A DNA stretch of 64,000 bases. It comes from Halobacillus naozhouensis. GTDB taxonomy: Bacteria; Bacillota; Bacilli; Bacillales; Halobacillaceae. A program made the position numbers and the translations under genes. The DNA lies in assembly GCF_029714185.1 (NCBI RefSeq), contig NZ_CP121671.1, positions 1,426,001 through 1,490,000 of the forward strand, written 5' to 3'. Shown in pieces: positions 57,701-64,000 of the stretch (positions are counted from its first letter, which is position 1; each line of letters opens with the position of its first letter). The notes below the pieces were generated by a model that saw nothing but the letters and a program-made list of their open reading frames with translations, was not told where the DNA came from and ran no database searches.

Positions 57701-59463
57701 ACTATATTCAGTCGCTTGCAGGATTAAACGTAGGAAACGGTCAGTTTGTTGTTGACGAGTTAGGTAACGTAACCTTTGCCGGTACGTTAAGCGGTGCAGA
57801 CGGAGATTTTACAGGTACACTTGAAACAACTTACGACAACCGTTCGCTGCAAATTTCAGGTGGAGGTTGGACGTCATGGTCTAGCGGAAAACGTGTTATA
57901 ACAATGTTTGACAACGCTATGTGGTTCTACGACCCCGGAAACCTCGATGAATATGGTAATAGTGTAGAGGTAGCCAGTATCAGCGGAACCAATTTTAGTG
58001 GAACTGAAGGCATATCGGTAGGTTTTTCTATTTCAGGTGACGCTGATTATGTAAGTATTTCAAGGAAGCAATCAACATTAATGGAGTTTAACTGGGAAGA
58101 CCTAGAACACCAATACACACATTTATTTGGTGCTGAAAGTTATAGCGAAAACGGTTATGTAATGGTGAAGTCAGCAGACTACATTTTTCACGACACTCCA
58201 AATATTTTAGTGCAGCAAGATACTGTGGTCGGTAGTAGTGACTATGCACGTGTAAAAGTAACAATCGGTAACGCCGAGCAGACGTTAGCTGACTCATACA
58301 ATGCCGGGCAAACTTCTATTGACTATGGGTTTTCGATACACCAGTTAGTAGGCGACGATTCAGACTTCACTACGCAGTTATTTATGGTTAGTTCAGACCT
58401 TAATAACGAAACGTACACCCAAATAGACACAGACTTGGTAAACATGCCAGGTATTGTTGGCATAGGTAACTTAACTGTAACAGGTAGTTTAACTGCTGAT
58501 GCCGGTACTGTCGTAGATTTATTTAGTCCCATACTTTCAGGTACCACAAAGGCCAATAGCCTTACGGTAACAGGGACTCTTGCTGTAGATGGAGCTATAT
58601 GGGGAGGGCTTGTTGTAAACGGTAAGCTTGACGCCAGAGGAGTGGTTGATGCCAATAGTCTTGATGTACTAAACGCAGCGAATGTTGGTAGCTTAGAAGT
58701 AGATAACTCGGCAACAATAGGTGAAGGCTTAACGGTAGGTGGAGACCTTACTGTTGACGGTACTACTCTTTACGTGGGTACTAACCAAGGTCGCTTCACT
58801 ATTTACAATTCCGATTTTTGGATGCAGTCTGAGTCAGGTACCGTTCATGTCTCTAAATATCAATCGACAACGCACGCACGCTTTGAAGCCGGCAACATCG
58901 TATCGCATGGAGGATCCCGACCGATGGAACTACGCGGCAATATGGCGAACGGCGCGGTCATCTTCGGATTAGGATCGGAGTCCAACGCGGAGTATATTGC
59001 AACTCACGACTCCTCGGCATCCCCAGGCGTATTCTACTTTTGCGCTGACGCACCTACCGTCGGGGAAGGGAAGAACCCGTATGACCACGCAAATGCTTTG
59101 ATATATTGCGGGAGCGTAACTGAGAAATCAGAAAGAGATGCTAAAACGAACATTGAGCCCCTTCACAGTAAAACTTTAGAAGGCGTTAAAAACACACCTG
59201 TTTATAGGTATACGTATAAAAAACACCTGACACACAGGGGAGACGCCGTTGAAACTCCGTTAAGGAAAACAGGGTGGATGTTTGATGAAGCTCCAGAAGA
59301 AATAAAGCATGAACCTGGCGGAATCGGGATAAGTTCTGCGGTTGCTTATGTATGGAAGGCGTTGCAGGAAGAGAATGAAGAACGTGAAGTTGCACAAGCG
59401 GAGTACGAACAACGAATAGCCGCGTTAGAGAAAAGAATCGCAGAGTTAGAACAGCAGACATAA
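54724..59463 (+). CDS. Collagen-like tail fibre/Tal protein with S74 chaperone
   Basis: 1579 aa. The N-terminal Gp37-like tail-associated domain (about 1-400; FPRSFYGIGNFELHVNKYVH) acts as baseplate hub. A coiled coil follows (about 400-460). From about 493 to 976, Gly-X-Y collagen stretches alternate with six copies of a domain of about 55 residues (YTWIKYADD-type four times, HIAYA-type twice). The shaft region (about 977-1460) is beta-rich. The C-terminal peptidase S74 chaperone (about 1466-1550; SERDAKTNIEPL) should trim itself after trimerisation, and a final coiled coil ends the protein. Probably the main host-recognition fibre. Confidence 0.85.
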   Translation: MKKPIRIYTPFIDLVMETDNYQSLQFPRSFYGIGNFELHVNKYVHGADTFEKGNIIVLDKQDNKAGMILSKEIALDENGKATENWKITGYTLDGLLSRRRTVPSEDDAGGYDRKSGDSETVMKHYIQKHFINPEDPKRKMPQLEIAPNKHRGDHIDWESRFKIVSEEFTKIGKRSGLGWIVKIDTKNKKFVFDVIESKDLTKGNPYGNTPIVFSPDFGTVKGQSFTNSDKEYRNIAYVGGQGEGENRRIVVVGNQEVEGLNRIETFVDARDLGNDKGTEEDQKLTEEEIEQQLRERGDQQLSDMQNKLSFEAEILTPITKRVNRIPNGEAIAETPFEYEVDFDLGNRVTILNKSWGVIMSAPITEFLEVHEPGGFRLEGTFGESKPTLVTKIQNKFDEISGIEQQELPAKYTQIQVEKAKEYSDQQLSKEQKARIEQAKENLKEAKNYTTEYAEQKFHEGPTPPEDKTKKWIDTSDPDNIVWRTWDGSEWVAGPSGPKGVPGPPGEDGQSLYTWIKYADDAQGGGMADLPDGKEYLGIAYNKTDPTESSNPDDYTWSKTEGPKGDQGIPGPTGEDGKPRYTWIKYADDNIGTGLSDDPTGKPYLGISYNNLEQTESDDPNDYTFSKIEGPQGPKGEQGPRGLQGIQGEQGEQGIQGPPGEDGLSSYTHIAYANSADGTTGFSVSDSQNKLYIGMYVDHTASDSTNPVDYNWTLIKGADGEQGIPGPAGEDGRTPYLHIAYATNSDGTAGFSTTDSTGKAYIGQYTDFNATDSTNPSSYSWSLIQGPQGPVGDQGPIGPEGPRGPQGIEGPPGPNGETYYTWIKYADTASGSGMSNDPTNKEYIGISYNNLDQTESSNPADYTWSKILGPQGPTGDTGPQGPQGPQGQQGIQGPPGEDGKPRYTWVRYADDASGNGMTNVPGDKEYIGIASNKLTATESTNPADYTWARIKGPIGPQGPTGDQGPQGPQGEQGPRGPNIVDTNTSFGVNWLVADYIQSLAGLNVGNGQFVVDELGNVTFAGTLSGADGDFTGTLETTYDNRSLQISGGGWTSWSSGKRVITMFDNAMWFYDPGNLDEYGNSVEVASISGTNFSGTEGISVGFSISGDADYVSISRKQSTLMEFNWEDLEHQYTHLFGAESYSENGYVMVKSADYIFHDTPNILVQQDTVVGSSDYARVKVTIGNAEQTLADSYNAGQTSIDYGFSIHQLVGDDSDFTTQLFMVSSDLNNETYTQIDTDLVNMPGIVGIGNLTVTGSLTADAGTVVDLFSPILSGTTKANSLTVTGTLAVDGAIWGGLVVNGKLDARGVVDANSLDVLNAANVGSLEVDNSATIGEGLTVGGDLTVDGTTLYVGTNQGRFTIYNSDFWMQSESGTVHVSKYQSTTHARFEAGNIVSHGGSRPMELRGNMANGAVIFGLGSESNAEYIATHDSSASPGVFYFCADAPTVGEGKNPYDHANALIYCGSVTEKSERDAKTNIEPLHSKTLEGVKNTPVYRYTYKKHLTHRGDAVETPLRKTGWMFDEAPEEIKHEPGGIGISSAVAYVWKALQEENEEREVAQAEYEQRIAALEKRIAELEQQT

Positions 59464-59480
59464 AACTGGAGGTATTTAAC

Positions 59481-59747
59481 ATGAAAATTATCGAGTCTCT
59501 AACTTATGAAGAGGCGCTAGAGATAACTCTCGACGCTCACATTCAGAAATACGAGGATGACTACGGAAACATAGAGTACGGTATGCCTAGAGCCGAGGAT
59601 GTTCCGGATAAAATCGAGGGGATGATGGGCGGAAGTTGGAGTGTAGGCGATTTTATTGCTATTTTCGCTAGACTTACGCAGGAACAACAGAAAAGAATCG
59701 ATGCACTTGAACAACGTATTACCGAATTAGAAGGAGGAGTTTTATAA
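59481..59747 (+). CDS. Small phage coiled-coil protein
   Basis: 88 aa: an N-terminal domain (MKIIESLTYEEALEITLDAH) and a C-terminal heptad-rich helix (RIDALEQRITELEGGV) similar to the end of the preceding fibre, so it may assemble with it. One-nt overlap with the next gene. CTGGAGG precedes the ATG. Confidence 0.6.
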   Translation: MKIIESLTYEEALEITLDAHIQKYEDDYGNIEYGMPRAEDVPDKIEGMMGGSWSVGDFIAIFARLTQEQQKRIDALEQRITELEGGVL

Positions 59748-59917
59748 TGGAACAGCAACAATTAGATGTAAATAAAGTTATTGAGGTTTTGTCAGCTCGA
59801 CACTCACATACGGTAGCAGCATTAGAAAGGGAAATTGCCGTATTGGTTGTGCAAAGAGAGCATCTTGCAGAAGAAAATAAACAATTAAAAGAAGGAAAAA
59901 CAAACGCCAAGAAATAA
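59747..59917 (+). CDS. 56-aa helical phage protein
   Basis: MEQQQLDVNKVIEVLSARHS followed by a continuous charged helix ending KTNAKK. AAGGAGG precedes the ATG. Often the place of XkdX-like or small tail accessory genes. Function unknown. Confidence 0.6.
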   Translation: MEQQQLDVNKVIEVLSARHSHTVAALEREIAVLVVQREHLAEENKQLKEGKTNAKK

Positions 59918-59969
59918 GGGCGTTATTTTTATGCGCATAAACCCGTCCACTTGGTACATGGGCGGGTTT
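59903..59969 (+). terminator. Tandem terminators before lysis genes
   Basis: AACGCC/GGGCGTT with ATTTTT (59903-59930), then AACCCGTCC/GGGCGGGTT with TTTTAAT (59939-59970). Confidence 0.85.
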
Positions 59970-60004
59970 TAATATAAAAAAATGTTTTATTAAGGGGGTC
60001 AAGA

Positions 60005-60322
60005 ATGCCACAGGAGGAGATGAAGAATCAAGAACGACTGGCTGTTGTCGAAACAGAATTACGGCAGCTTACCAAGATGGTAATCAACATGAATGACAAG
60101 CTAGACGTTTGGAACCAGAATTATGTTCCGAGGAATGAGATTAATGAAGCATTCCGGGCAAGAGATCAAGATATTAAAGAGATCAGGGATGAAGTCAAAG
60201 AGAAAGCAGGTAGTAAAGAAGTGGAAAGGATCGTAAAGGACAAAGACAATTGGAAAAGAAATTTACCAGCATGGGCAGCCTTCTTTTTGGCTGTCTTTAC
60301 TTTATTGCTTCGATATATCTAA
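60005..60322 (+). CDS. xhlA: XhlA-like lysis accessory protein
   Basis: 105-aa protein: coiled coil (about 5-60), basic turn KDNWKRN and a C-terminal membrane helix (about 86-103; AWAAFFLAVFTLLLRYI). The layout of haemolysin XhlA of PBSX, which assists the holin at the membrane. AAGGGGGTC precedes the ATG. First gene of the lysis cassette. Confidence 0.82.
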   Translation: MPQEEMKNQERLAVVETELRQLTKMVINMNDKLDVWNQNYVPRNEINEAFRARDQDIKEIRDEVKEKAGSKEVERIVKDKDNWKRNLPAWAAFFLAVFTLLLRYI

Positions 60323-60334
60323 GGAGGAATTCAC

Positions 60335-60586
60335 ATGAAAGAACTATTAACGAAAATCAATAACAAATGGGTTCGATTAGCACTAATGGTTATCGTCGGA
60401 GTTAATACTGGCGCCATGATGTTTGGATATCAATTATTGCCGTTTTCCAGTCAGGAAATTGCTACTGGTGTATCAATGGCCGCGATGGTCGGAAGTGAAA
60501 TATGGAATCATTACAAGAACAACAATTACAGCCAGGCAGCTAAATACGCTCAAAACTATTTAGAATCAATCAAGGGGGATAAATAA
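60335..60586 (+). CDS. Phage holin
   Basis: 83-aa small membrane protein with two membrane helices (about 14-34 and 42-58) and a polar, helical C-terminus (NNYSQAAKYAQNYLESIKGDK is its end). Between xhlA and the amidase, so it should make the membrane pore that times lysis. AAGGAGG precedes the ATG. Confidence 0.8.
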   Translation: MKELLTKINNKWVRLALMVIVGVNTGAMMFGYQLLPFSSQEIATGVSMAAMVGSEIWNHYKNNNYSQAAKYAQNYLESIKGDK

Positions 60587-60588
60587 TT

Positions 60589-61581
60589 ATGGCATATTTA
60601 ATCGCTTTAGATGATGGGCACGGAATGGAGACACCAGGTAAACGCACACCTTATATTAGCAGTCTTGGTCGTTTCGTCCATGAAAATGAGTTTAACCGGG
60701 CAGTTGTAAAACACCTAGATGAGGAACTAAGAAGAAGTGGTTTTGAAACATTGCTTGTGGCCCCTGGGGACGAGGATAACTCTTTAATTTTTAGAACAAA
60801 CCGTGCAAATGATGCAGGGGCAGACGCTTATATTTCTGTGCACTATAATGCCTTTGATGGTTCATTCTCTGGAGCTGATCCAGAAGGTAATGAGATTTAT
60901 GTTTATCCAGGACACACGAATCGTGCTGCAGGTGAACTGGCAGCATGTATTGGCAAGTATCTACGTCAGGGAACTTCTCAAAACTGGCGGGGTATTAATG
61001 AGGCAAACTTCCATGTACTACGTGAAACAGCTATGATTGCCATTCTTTCTGAGAACGGCTTTATGGATAATGAACGTGAAGCCTTGCTTATGGTTGATCC
61101 AGATTTTCAAAGAGAAGTGGCTATTGAGCACGCTAAGGGGATTTGTGATTACTTTGGAGTTTCCTATGTACCTGGTAATTCTGCACCAAGTGGTACCTAT
61201 ATTGTCCAGCAGGGTGACACTCTTTGGGGGATTGCTCAGAAGTTCAATACGACAGTTGAGCGATTGAAAGAACTTAATCCAGGAGTGGATCCACAAGCCC
61301 TTCAAATCGGAAGTGTCTTGATCGTAGAAGGTAGTTCGAATTATTCCACACCCTCATATGTTGGGAGGCGTGTAGAATCAATTTATCAAGGGGAATTACG
61401 TTTCTACAGTGTACCGTCCTGGGATGATTCAGATATTGCTGGCTATCTTCAATATGGGTATGGATTTCCGAACGTACTTGCAATAGTTGATGTAGATGGA
61501 TCACCACAGTATAAGGTTGAAAATTCTAATGGTGAGGTTTATTACGTCACTACAAGTGAAACGTATGTAAAGCTAATATAA
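60589..61581 (+). CDS. N-acetylmuramoyl-L-alanine amidase endolysin
   Basis: 330-aa endolysin. The N-terminal Amidase_3 zinc domain (about 1-190) has ligands in LDDGHG, ENEFNRAV and SVHYNAF and the catalytic Glu in LSENGFMDN. A LysM wall-binding motif (about 201-248; YIVQQGDTLWGIAQKFNTT) and a C-terminal SH3-like region (about 258-330) follow. Cuts the glycan-peptide bond at lysis. Immediately after the holin; a terminator follows. Confidence 0.93.
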   Translation: MAYLIALDDGHGMETPGKRTPYISSLGRFVHENEFNRAVVKHLDEELRRSGFETLLVAPGDEDNSLIFRTNRANDAGADAYISVHYNAFDGSFSGADPEGNEIYVYPGHTNRAAGELAACIGKYLRQGTSQNWRGINEANFHVLRETAMIAILSENGFMDNEREALLMVDPDFQREVAIEHAKGICDYFGVSYVPGNSAPSGTYIVQQGDTLWGIAQKFNTTVERLKELNPGVDPQALQIGSVLIVEGSSNYSTPSYVGRRVESIYQGELRFYSVPSWDDSDIAGYLQYGYGFPNVLAIVDVDGSPQYKVENSNGEVYYVTTSETYVKLI

Positions 61582-61588
61582 AGCAAAG

Positions 61589-61619
61589 GCCCTGGTCTAT
61601 GCCAGGGCTTAAATTTTTT
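61589..61619 (+). terminator. Terminator of lysis cassette
   Basis: GCCCTGG-TCTATG-CCAGGGC, then TTAAATTTTTT. Confidence 0.88.
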
Positions 61620-61621
61620 AA

Positions 61622-61649
61622 TAGACAAACCCCCTTTTAGTGGTAAAAT
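61622..61649 (+). promoter_or_regulatory. Promoter of the right-end moron
   Basis: TAGACA (61622-61627), 16-nt spacer, TAAAAT (61644-61649), 41 nt before the next start codon and directly behind the lysis terminator. An independent promoter suggests expression in the lysogen. Confidence 0.6.
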
Positions 61650-61689
61650 GGTATTAGTCTTTAATGCTTATAAGGGGGTGGTAACAGTA

Positions 61690-61950
61690 ATGGAGTACAT
61701 TATTAGATATGACGGGTTTGGATGTACCCGTGAATACCCCGCACAAGGTCCTCTTGAAATTCATTACACTTATGTAGTGAACAATGAGCGACATATTATT
61801 GTGCAATATCTGGCCACGCCGTTCTGCTACAGAAAAGTCCTTCAATCAGACATTCCTTCATTAGAATCCCACTTACGCGAGTTCCTCGAAAAGGAAAAAG
61901 CATGGATCGAATTGGGATCGTATGATCAGCAGTATGAGTTAGTTAGATAA
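61690..61950 (+). CDS. 86-aa right-end moron protein
   Basis: Small soluble protein: MEYIIRYDGFGCTREYPAQG, a beta-rich middle and a charged helical end (LREFLEKEKAWIELG). Start set by GGGGGTGG; an earlier in-frame ATG lies before that site. It has its own promoter and terminator behind the lysis genes, the classic place for lysogenic-conversion genes. No family recognised. Confidence 0.6.
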   Translation: MEYIIRYDGFGCTREYPAQGPLEIHYTYVVNNERHIIVQYLATPFCYRKVLQSDIPSLESHLREFLEKEKAWIELGSYDQQYELVR

Positions 61951-61974
61951 ATCAATAAGTAGTTTCGTACGAAG

Positions 61975-61998
61975 AGGCCCCTGTCATGGGGCCTTTTG
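61975..61998 (+). terminator. Terminator near right prophage end
   Basis: AGGCCCC-TGTCAT-GGGGCCT and TTTT. Last phage-like element; the prophage boundary should lie between here and about 62140. Confidence 0.8.
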
Positions 61999-62143
61999 CA
62001 TAATTAGTTAAGGAAATATTTTTTCAACTTTAACAATCGCACCCGATTCCAGAGTAGTTTCTATAAGCTATTTTAGATCAACTTTTTGGTCAAAATACAC
62101 ACTTTTCCGGTTATGTAGTCGATGCCTTATTAGGCATACGGCT

Positions 62144-62587
62144 TTAATGGAAATACCTTAATAGAAAAAACTTCATGAGGAACCCTGAGATACAGCCGGG
62201 TATTACAAAGAGCATAGGTAACCAAACCGGCCCCAACAATACTCCAAATAATGTGAATGTCATAGAATATATTAATCCAACTGTGACCGAATAAGCCGAG
62301 AAGACGAAGGGAAGAAAAGAATAAGGCTGTTGTCCACCCCCGGCGTCCCTGTAAGCATCCCACATGGCAAAAAAGTATAAACAAGGATAAAACATCAGCC
62401 ATCCATAATTAGTTTGCTGAATCGCTTCATCAACTTTTCCATGAAAACTTAATAAGATGACTTGGTTAAAGTTTGCCTGTATATTAATTAAGAACTCAAG
62501 TAATATGAGCCCGATACCTTTTATATATTTTCTATTGAGTATTTGCCCAAAACCTGGAAGACCAATGCTCCAAAACAGTTTTTCCAT
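62144..62587 (-). CDS. Small polytopic membrane protein
   Basis: 147 aa with about four membrane helices. It starts MEKLFWSIGLPGFGQILNRK and has a central AMWDAYRDAGGG loop, a pattern of small Bacillus membrane proteins of unknown role. It lies six nt downstream of a DUF3231 gene on the same strand, so the two are co-transcribed. Probably host, just outside the prophage. Confidence 0.65.
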   Translation of the reverse strand: MEKLFWSIGLPGFGQILNRKYIKGIGLILLEFLINIQANFNQVILLSFHGKVDEAIQQTNYGWLMFYPCLYFFAMWDAYRDAGGGQQPYSFLPFVFSAYSVTVGLIYSMTFTLFGVLLGPVWLPMLFVIPGCISGFLMKFFLLRYFH

Positions 62588-62593
62588 CGGTTG

Positions 62594-63073
62594 TTAATCT
62601 TTTTTCCTTGCTAGAGTTTTTCGGTCAACTCCTATAGATGGTTGCTCCAACCAACCTTTGTCGATCAAAATGTTTGCCCTGTATTCGGAGTACTTGGCAA
62701 TCTCTCCTGCCAAACGAAGGTAGTGTAATCCTAAGTCTCTTCTCGGACTGTCGGACATAGCAATCCCGTGTTGCCCTATTCCTGAAGCAATCAAGGCCGT
62801 AATATGAAACATCATTAATTTGTCTGAAAAAGTATAAACAATAGAGTCCATAACGGTGTGATCCCACGTTTGAGGGGAGGGCAAATGTTCCTCTTCAAGT
62901 AAGGAAGAGAAGACTTTATCCAACGCATAGCCTAGTACCCCTGATATTTCTGGGTCTTCTACTTTCGCCAAAAAATACCTCAGACCACAAATCATCATTG
63001 TCCCCTGAACATACGATGTCCAAAGGTTTGAAATTTCAGCAGATGTTAGTTCTACATGAGCATTAGTTTCCAT
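62594..63073 (-). CDS. Internally deleted DUF3231 protein
   Basis: 159 aa. Residues 1-50 (VELTSAEISNLWTSYVQG, RYFLAKVEDPEI) align with the start of domain 1 of the two-domain relatives, and the rest (EEEHLPSPQTWDHTVMDSIV, FSDKLMMFHITALIASGIGQ, DKGWLEQPS) aligns with the second half of domain 2. The middle of about 175 residues is missing and the frame is kept, so it is a one-unit hybrid. The ATG follows AGGAGG by six nt; a GTG six codons earlier overlaps that site. In an operon with another DUF3231 gene upstream. Confidence 0.82.
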   Translation of the reverse strand: METNAHVELTSAEISNLWTSYVQGTMMICGLRYFLAKVEDPEISGVLGYALDKVFSSLLEEEHLPSPQTWDHTVMDSIVYTFSDKLMMFHITALIASGIGQHGIAMSDSPRRDLGLHYLRLAGEIAKYSEYRANILIDKGWLEQPSIGVDRKTLARKKD

Positions 63074-63194
63074 GGTTAACCTCCTAATCACTCTTATGAA
63101 CTTTTTTTCATAATGTTTTAATGGTTCTTGCTGATCATGAGATCTATCCTTGGCAGTTTCTTTCCATTGTTGCTACGCCCCCTTAAAATAGGTC

Positions 63195-64000
63195 CTACTG
63201 TTTTTTCGGTCGCTGATGGATCAATTGATTTCGATCTGCAGCAGTTGGCGGTTTTTCCATCCATCTCTCGGCAATCATGATCTCCATTCCTTTATCCCCG
63301 TATTTTCCAAGCTCCGCAGCGAGCTTCCCATACATCGGTATTAAATCGTGTCTCATACTTGTAGACATACTTCCCCCATACGTGGCTATGCCGCCCATAC
63401 TAAGTGCTCTAGTATGGTATACCATCAACTTGTCCGAAAACGGGGCTTGAGTGGATTCCGTGACCTCCGAATTCCATGTTTGGGGGGAAGAGAGGTCTTC
63501 TTTTGTTAGGAGGTCCGCGAATACTTTCGTATGCTTGGATGCGATTTTCTTTCCGCTTTTAAGGTATTCTCTTGCTCTTTCGGTTTTAGCGACCTGGGCG
63601 TAGCCAGTGAATAACACCTTCGAGAATATATTTGTTAACTCGCACATGAAAACATCGTTGATTTCCACGGCGTTTAAGGGGTACTGTTTCCCCACCCAAC
63701 CGTTCATGTATTGCTGATCCCGGATATATTCTATTTTCTCGGAAACAGGGACATAAGGAGATCTTGTATAGATGCCTTTCTTCAACATTACTTTCGTTAT
63801 TTTCTTTGAAAGATCGGCAGATGAGCCGATACATTTATGAAAATAATCGTTTGTGTCTTCCCGTGGAGAAAGTGGTAAGGTTGCACCATAAGCCATTAGA
63901 CCAAGACGTGACATGTTTTGTAAATAAACAAGTCCAAAGGTATCCGAGAAAAGTCGTGGTACTGTAGTATCAACATCATTATCCGTAAATCCTTCAGGAA
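63195..64000 (-). CDS. DUF3231 family protein (cut by window end)
   Basis: Partial two-unit DUF3231 protein. The frame stays open to the window end, reading PEGFTDNDVD and PRLFSDTFGLVYLQN before the first visible ATG, so the N-terminus lies outside. Contains the SPYVPVSEKIEYI linker, AQVAKTERAREYLKSGKKIA and the closing MIAERWMEKPPT. Fourth and last chromosomal DUF3231 member here and the likely first gene of the right-flank operon. Confidence 0.83.
   Translation of the reverse strand, partial: PEGFTDNDVDTTVPRLFSDTFGLVYLQNMSRLGLMAYGATLPLSPREDTNDYFHKCIGSSADLSKKITKVMLKKGIYTRSPYVPVSEKIEYIRDQQYMNGWVGKQYPLNAVEINDVFMCELTNIFSKVLFTGYAQVAKTERAREYLKSGKKIASKHTKVFADLLTKEDLSSPQTWNSEVTESTQAPFSDKLMVYHTRALSMGGIATYGGSMSTSMRHDLIPMYGKLAAELGKYGDKGMEIMIAERWMEKPPTAADRNQLIHQRPKKQ

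Noticed and set aside
62036..62056. CAATCG and CGATTCC as a possible attR copy of the tRNA-Val 3' end
   Set aside because: Only six or seven bases match and the order or orientation is wrong; not longer than chance.

Overview
The window reads as a chromosome segment of a spore-forming Bacillaceae (Firmicutes, moderate G+C) carrying one large siphovirus-type prophage. The host assignment rests on the spore-coat cluster (CotO, a CotW-like protein, CotX, CotZ/CotY), on fabI beside cotO, on the yjcH-yjcG-yjcF operon, and on several DUF3231 proteins, a family common in Bacillaceae. The genus cannot be fixed from sequence reading alone; a Halobacillus/Pontibacillus-like relative is a guess.

Left flank, 1-13.2 kb: mgtE (Mg2+ transport); two tandem DUF3231 genes on the minus strand; fabI with a probable FapR operator; then the coat and sporulation cluster with four sigma-K-type promoters; an MBL-fold hydrolase; a YetF-like DUF421 membrane protein; the yjcHGF operon; and tRNA-Val(GAC) with its own promoter and terminator.

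Prophage, about 13.2-62.0 kb. The lysogeny end (minus strand) holds a tyrosine integrase and an ImmA-type metalloprotease behind a promoter containing a LexA box. A 6.6-kb minus-strand cargo block follows: a viperin-like radical-SAM protein overlapping a two-TM protein with a PLD-like region, an OLD-family ATPase/TOPRIM nuclease, and a SAP-TM-thermonuclease-Excalibur protein. Next comes a cI-type repressor diverging from a Cro-like gene across an array of related operators. The early region (22.3-29 kb) has an excisionase-like protein, an AbrB-like regulator, YqaJ exonuclease, RecT, a DnaD-like initiator with internal iterons, and RecU. From 29 to 36.5 kb early and late genes are interrupted by more cargo: a YjcZ-like peptide and a DUF3231 protein on the minus strand, membrane proteins, an MrcB-like/HNH nuclease, and an unknown 420-aa minus-strand gene. 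These slots are bordered by duplicated phage sequence and a broken terminase small subunit gene. The late operon runs 37.3-61.6 kb: terminase, portal, minor head protein, scaffold, decoration protein, capsid, connectors, tail tube, tail chaperones joined by a -1 frameshift, tape measure with a lytic-transglycosylase domain, Dit, baseplate proteins, a collagen-like tail protein with an S74 chaperone, XhlA-like protein, holin and amidase.

Right flank, 62.1-64 kb: a membrane protein and two more DUF3231 genes, one an in-frame internal deletion and one cut by the window edge. No attL/attR direct repeat could be found by eye.

The least familiar part is the prophage cargo, above all the viperin-like radical-SAM plus two-TM pair and the surface-nuclease chimera. 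It is best read as an undescribed set of lysogen-expressed defence or superinfection-exclusion genes; that reading is inference.
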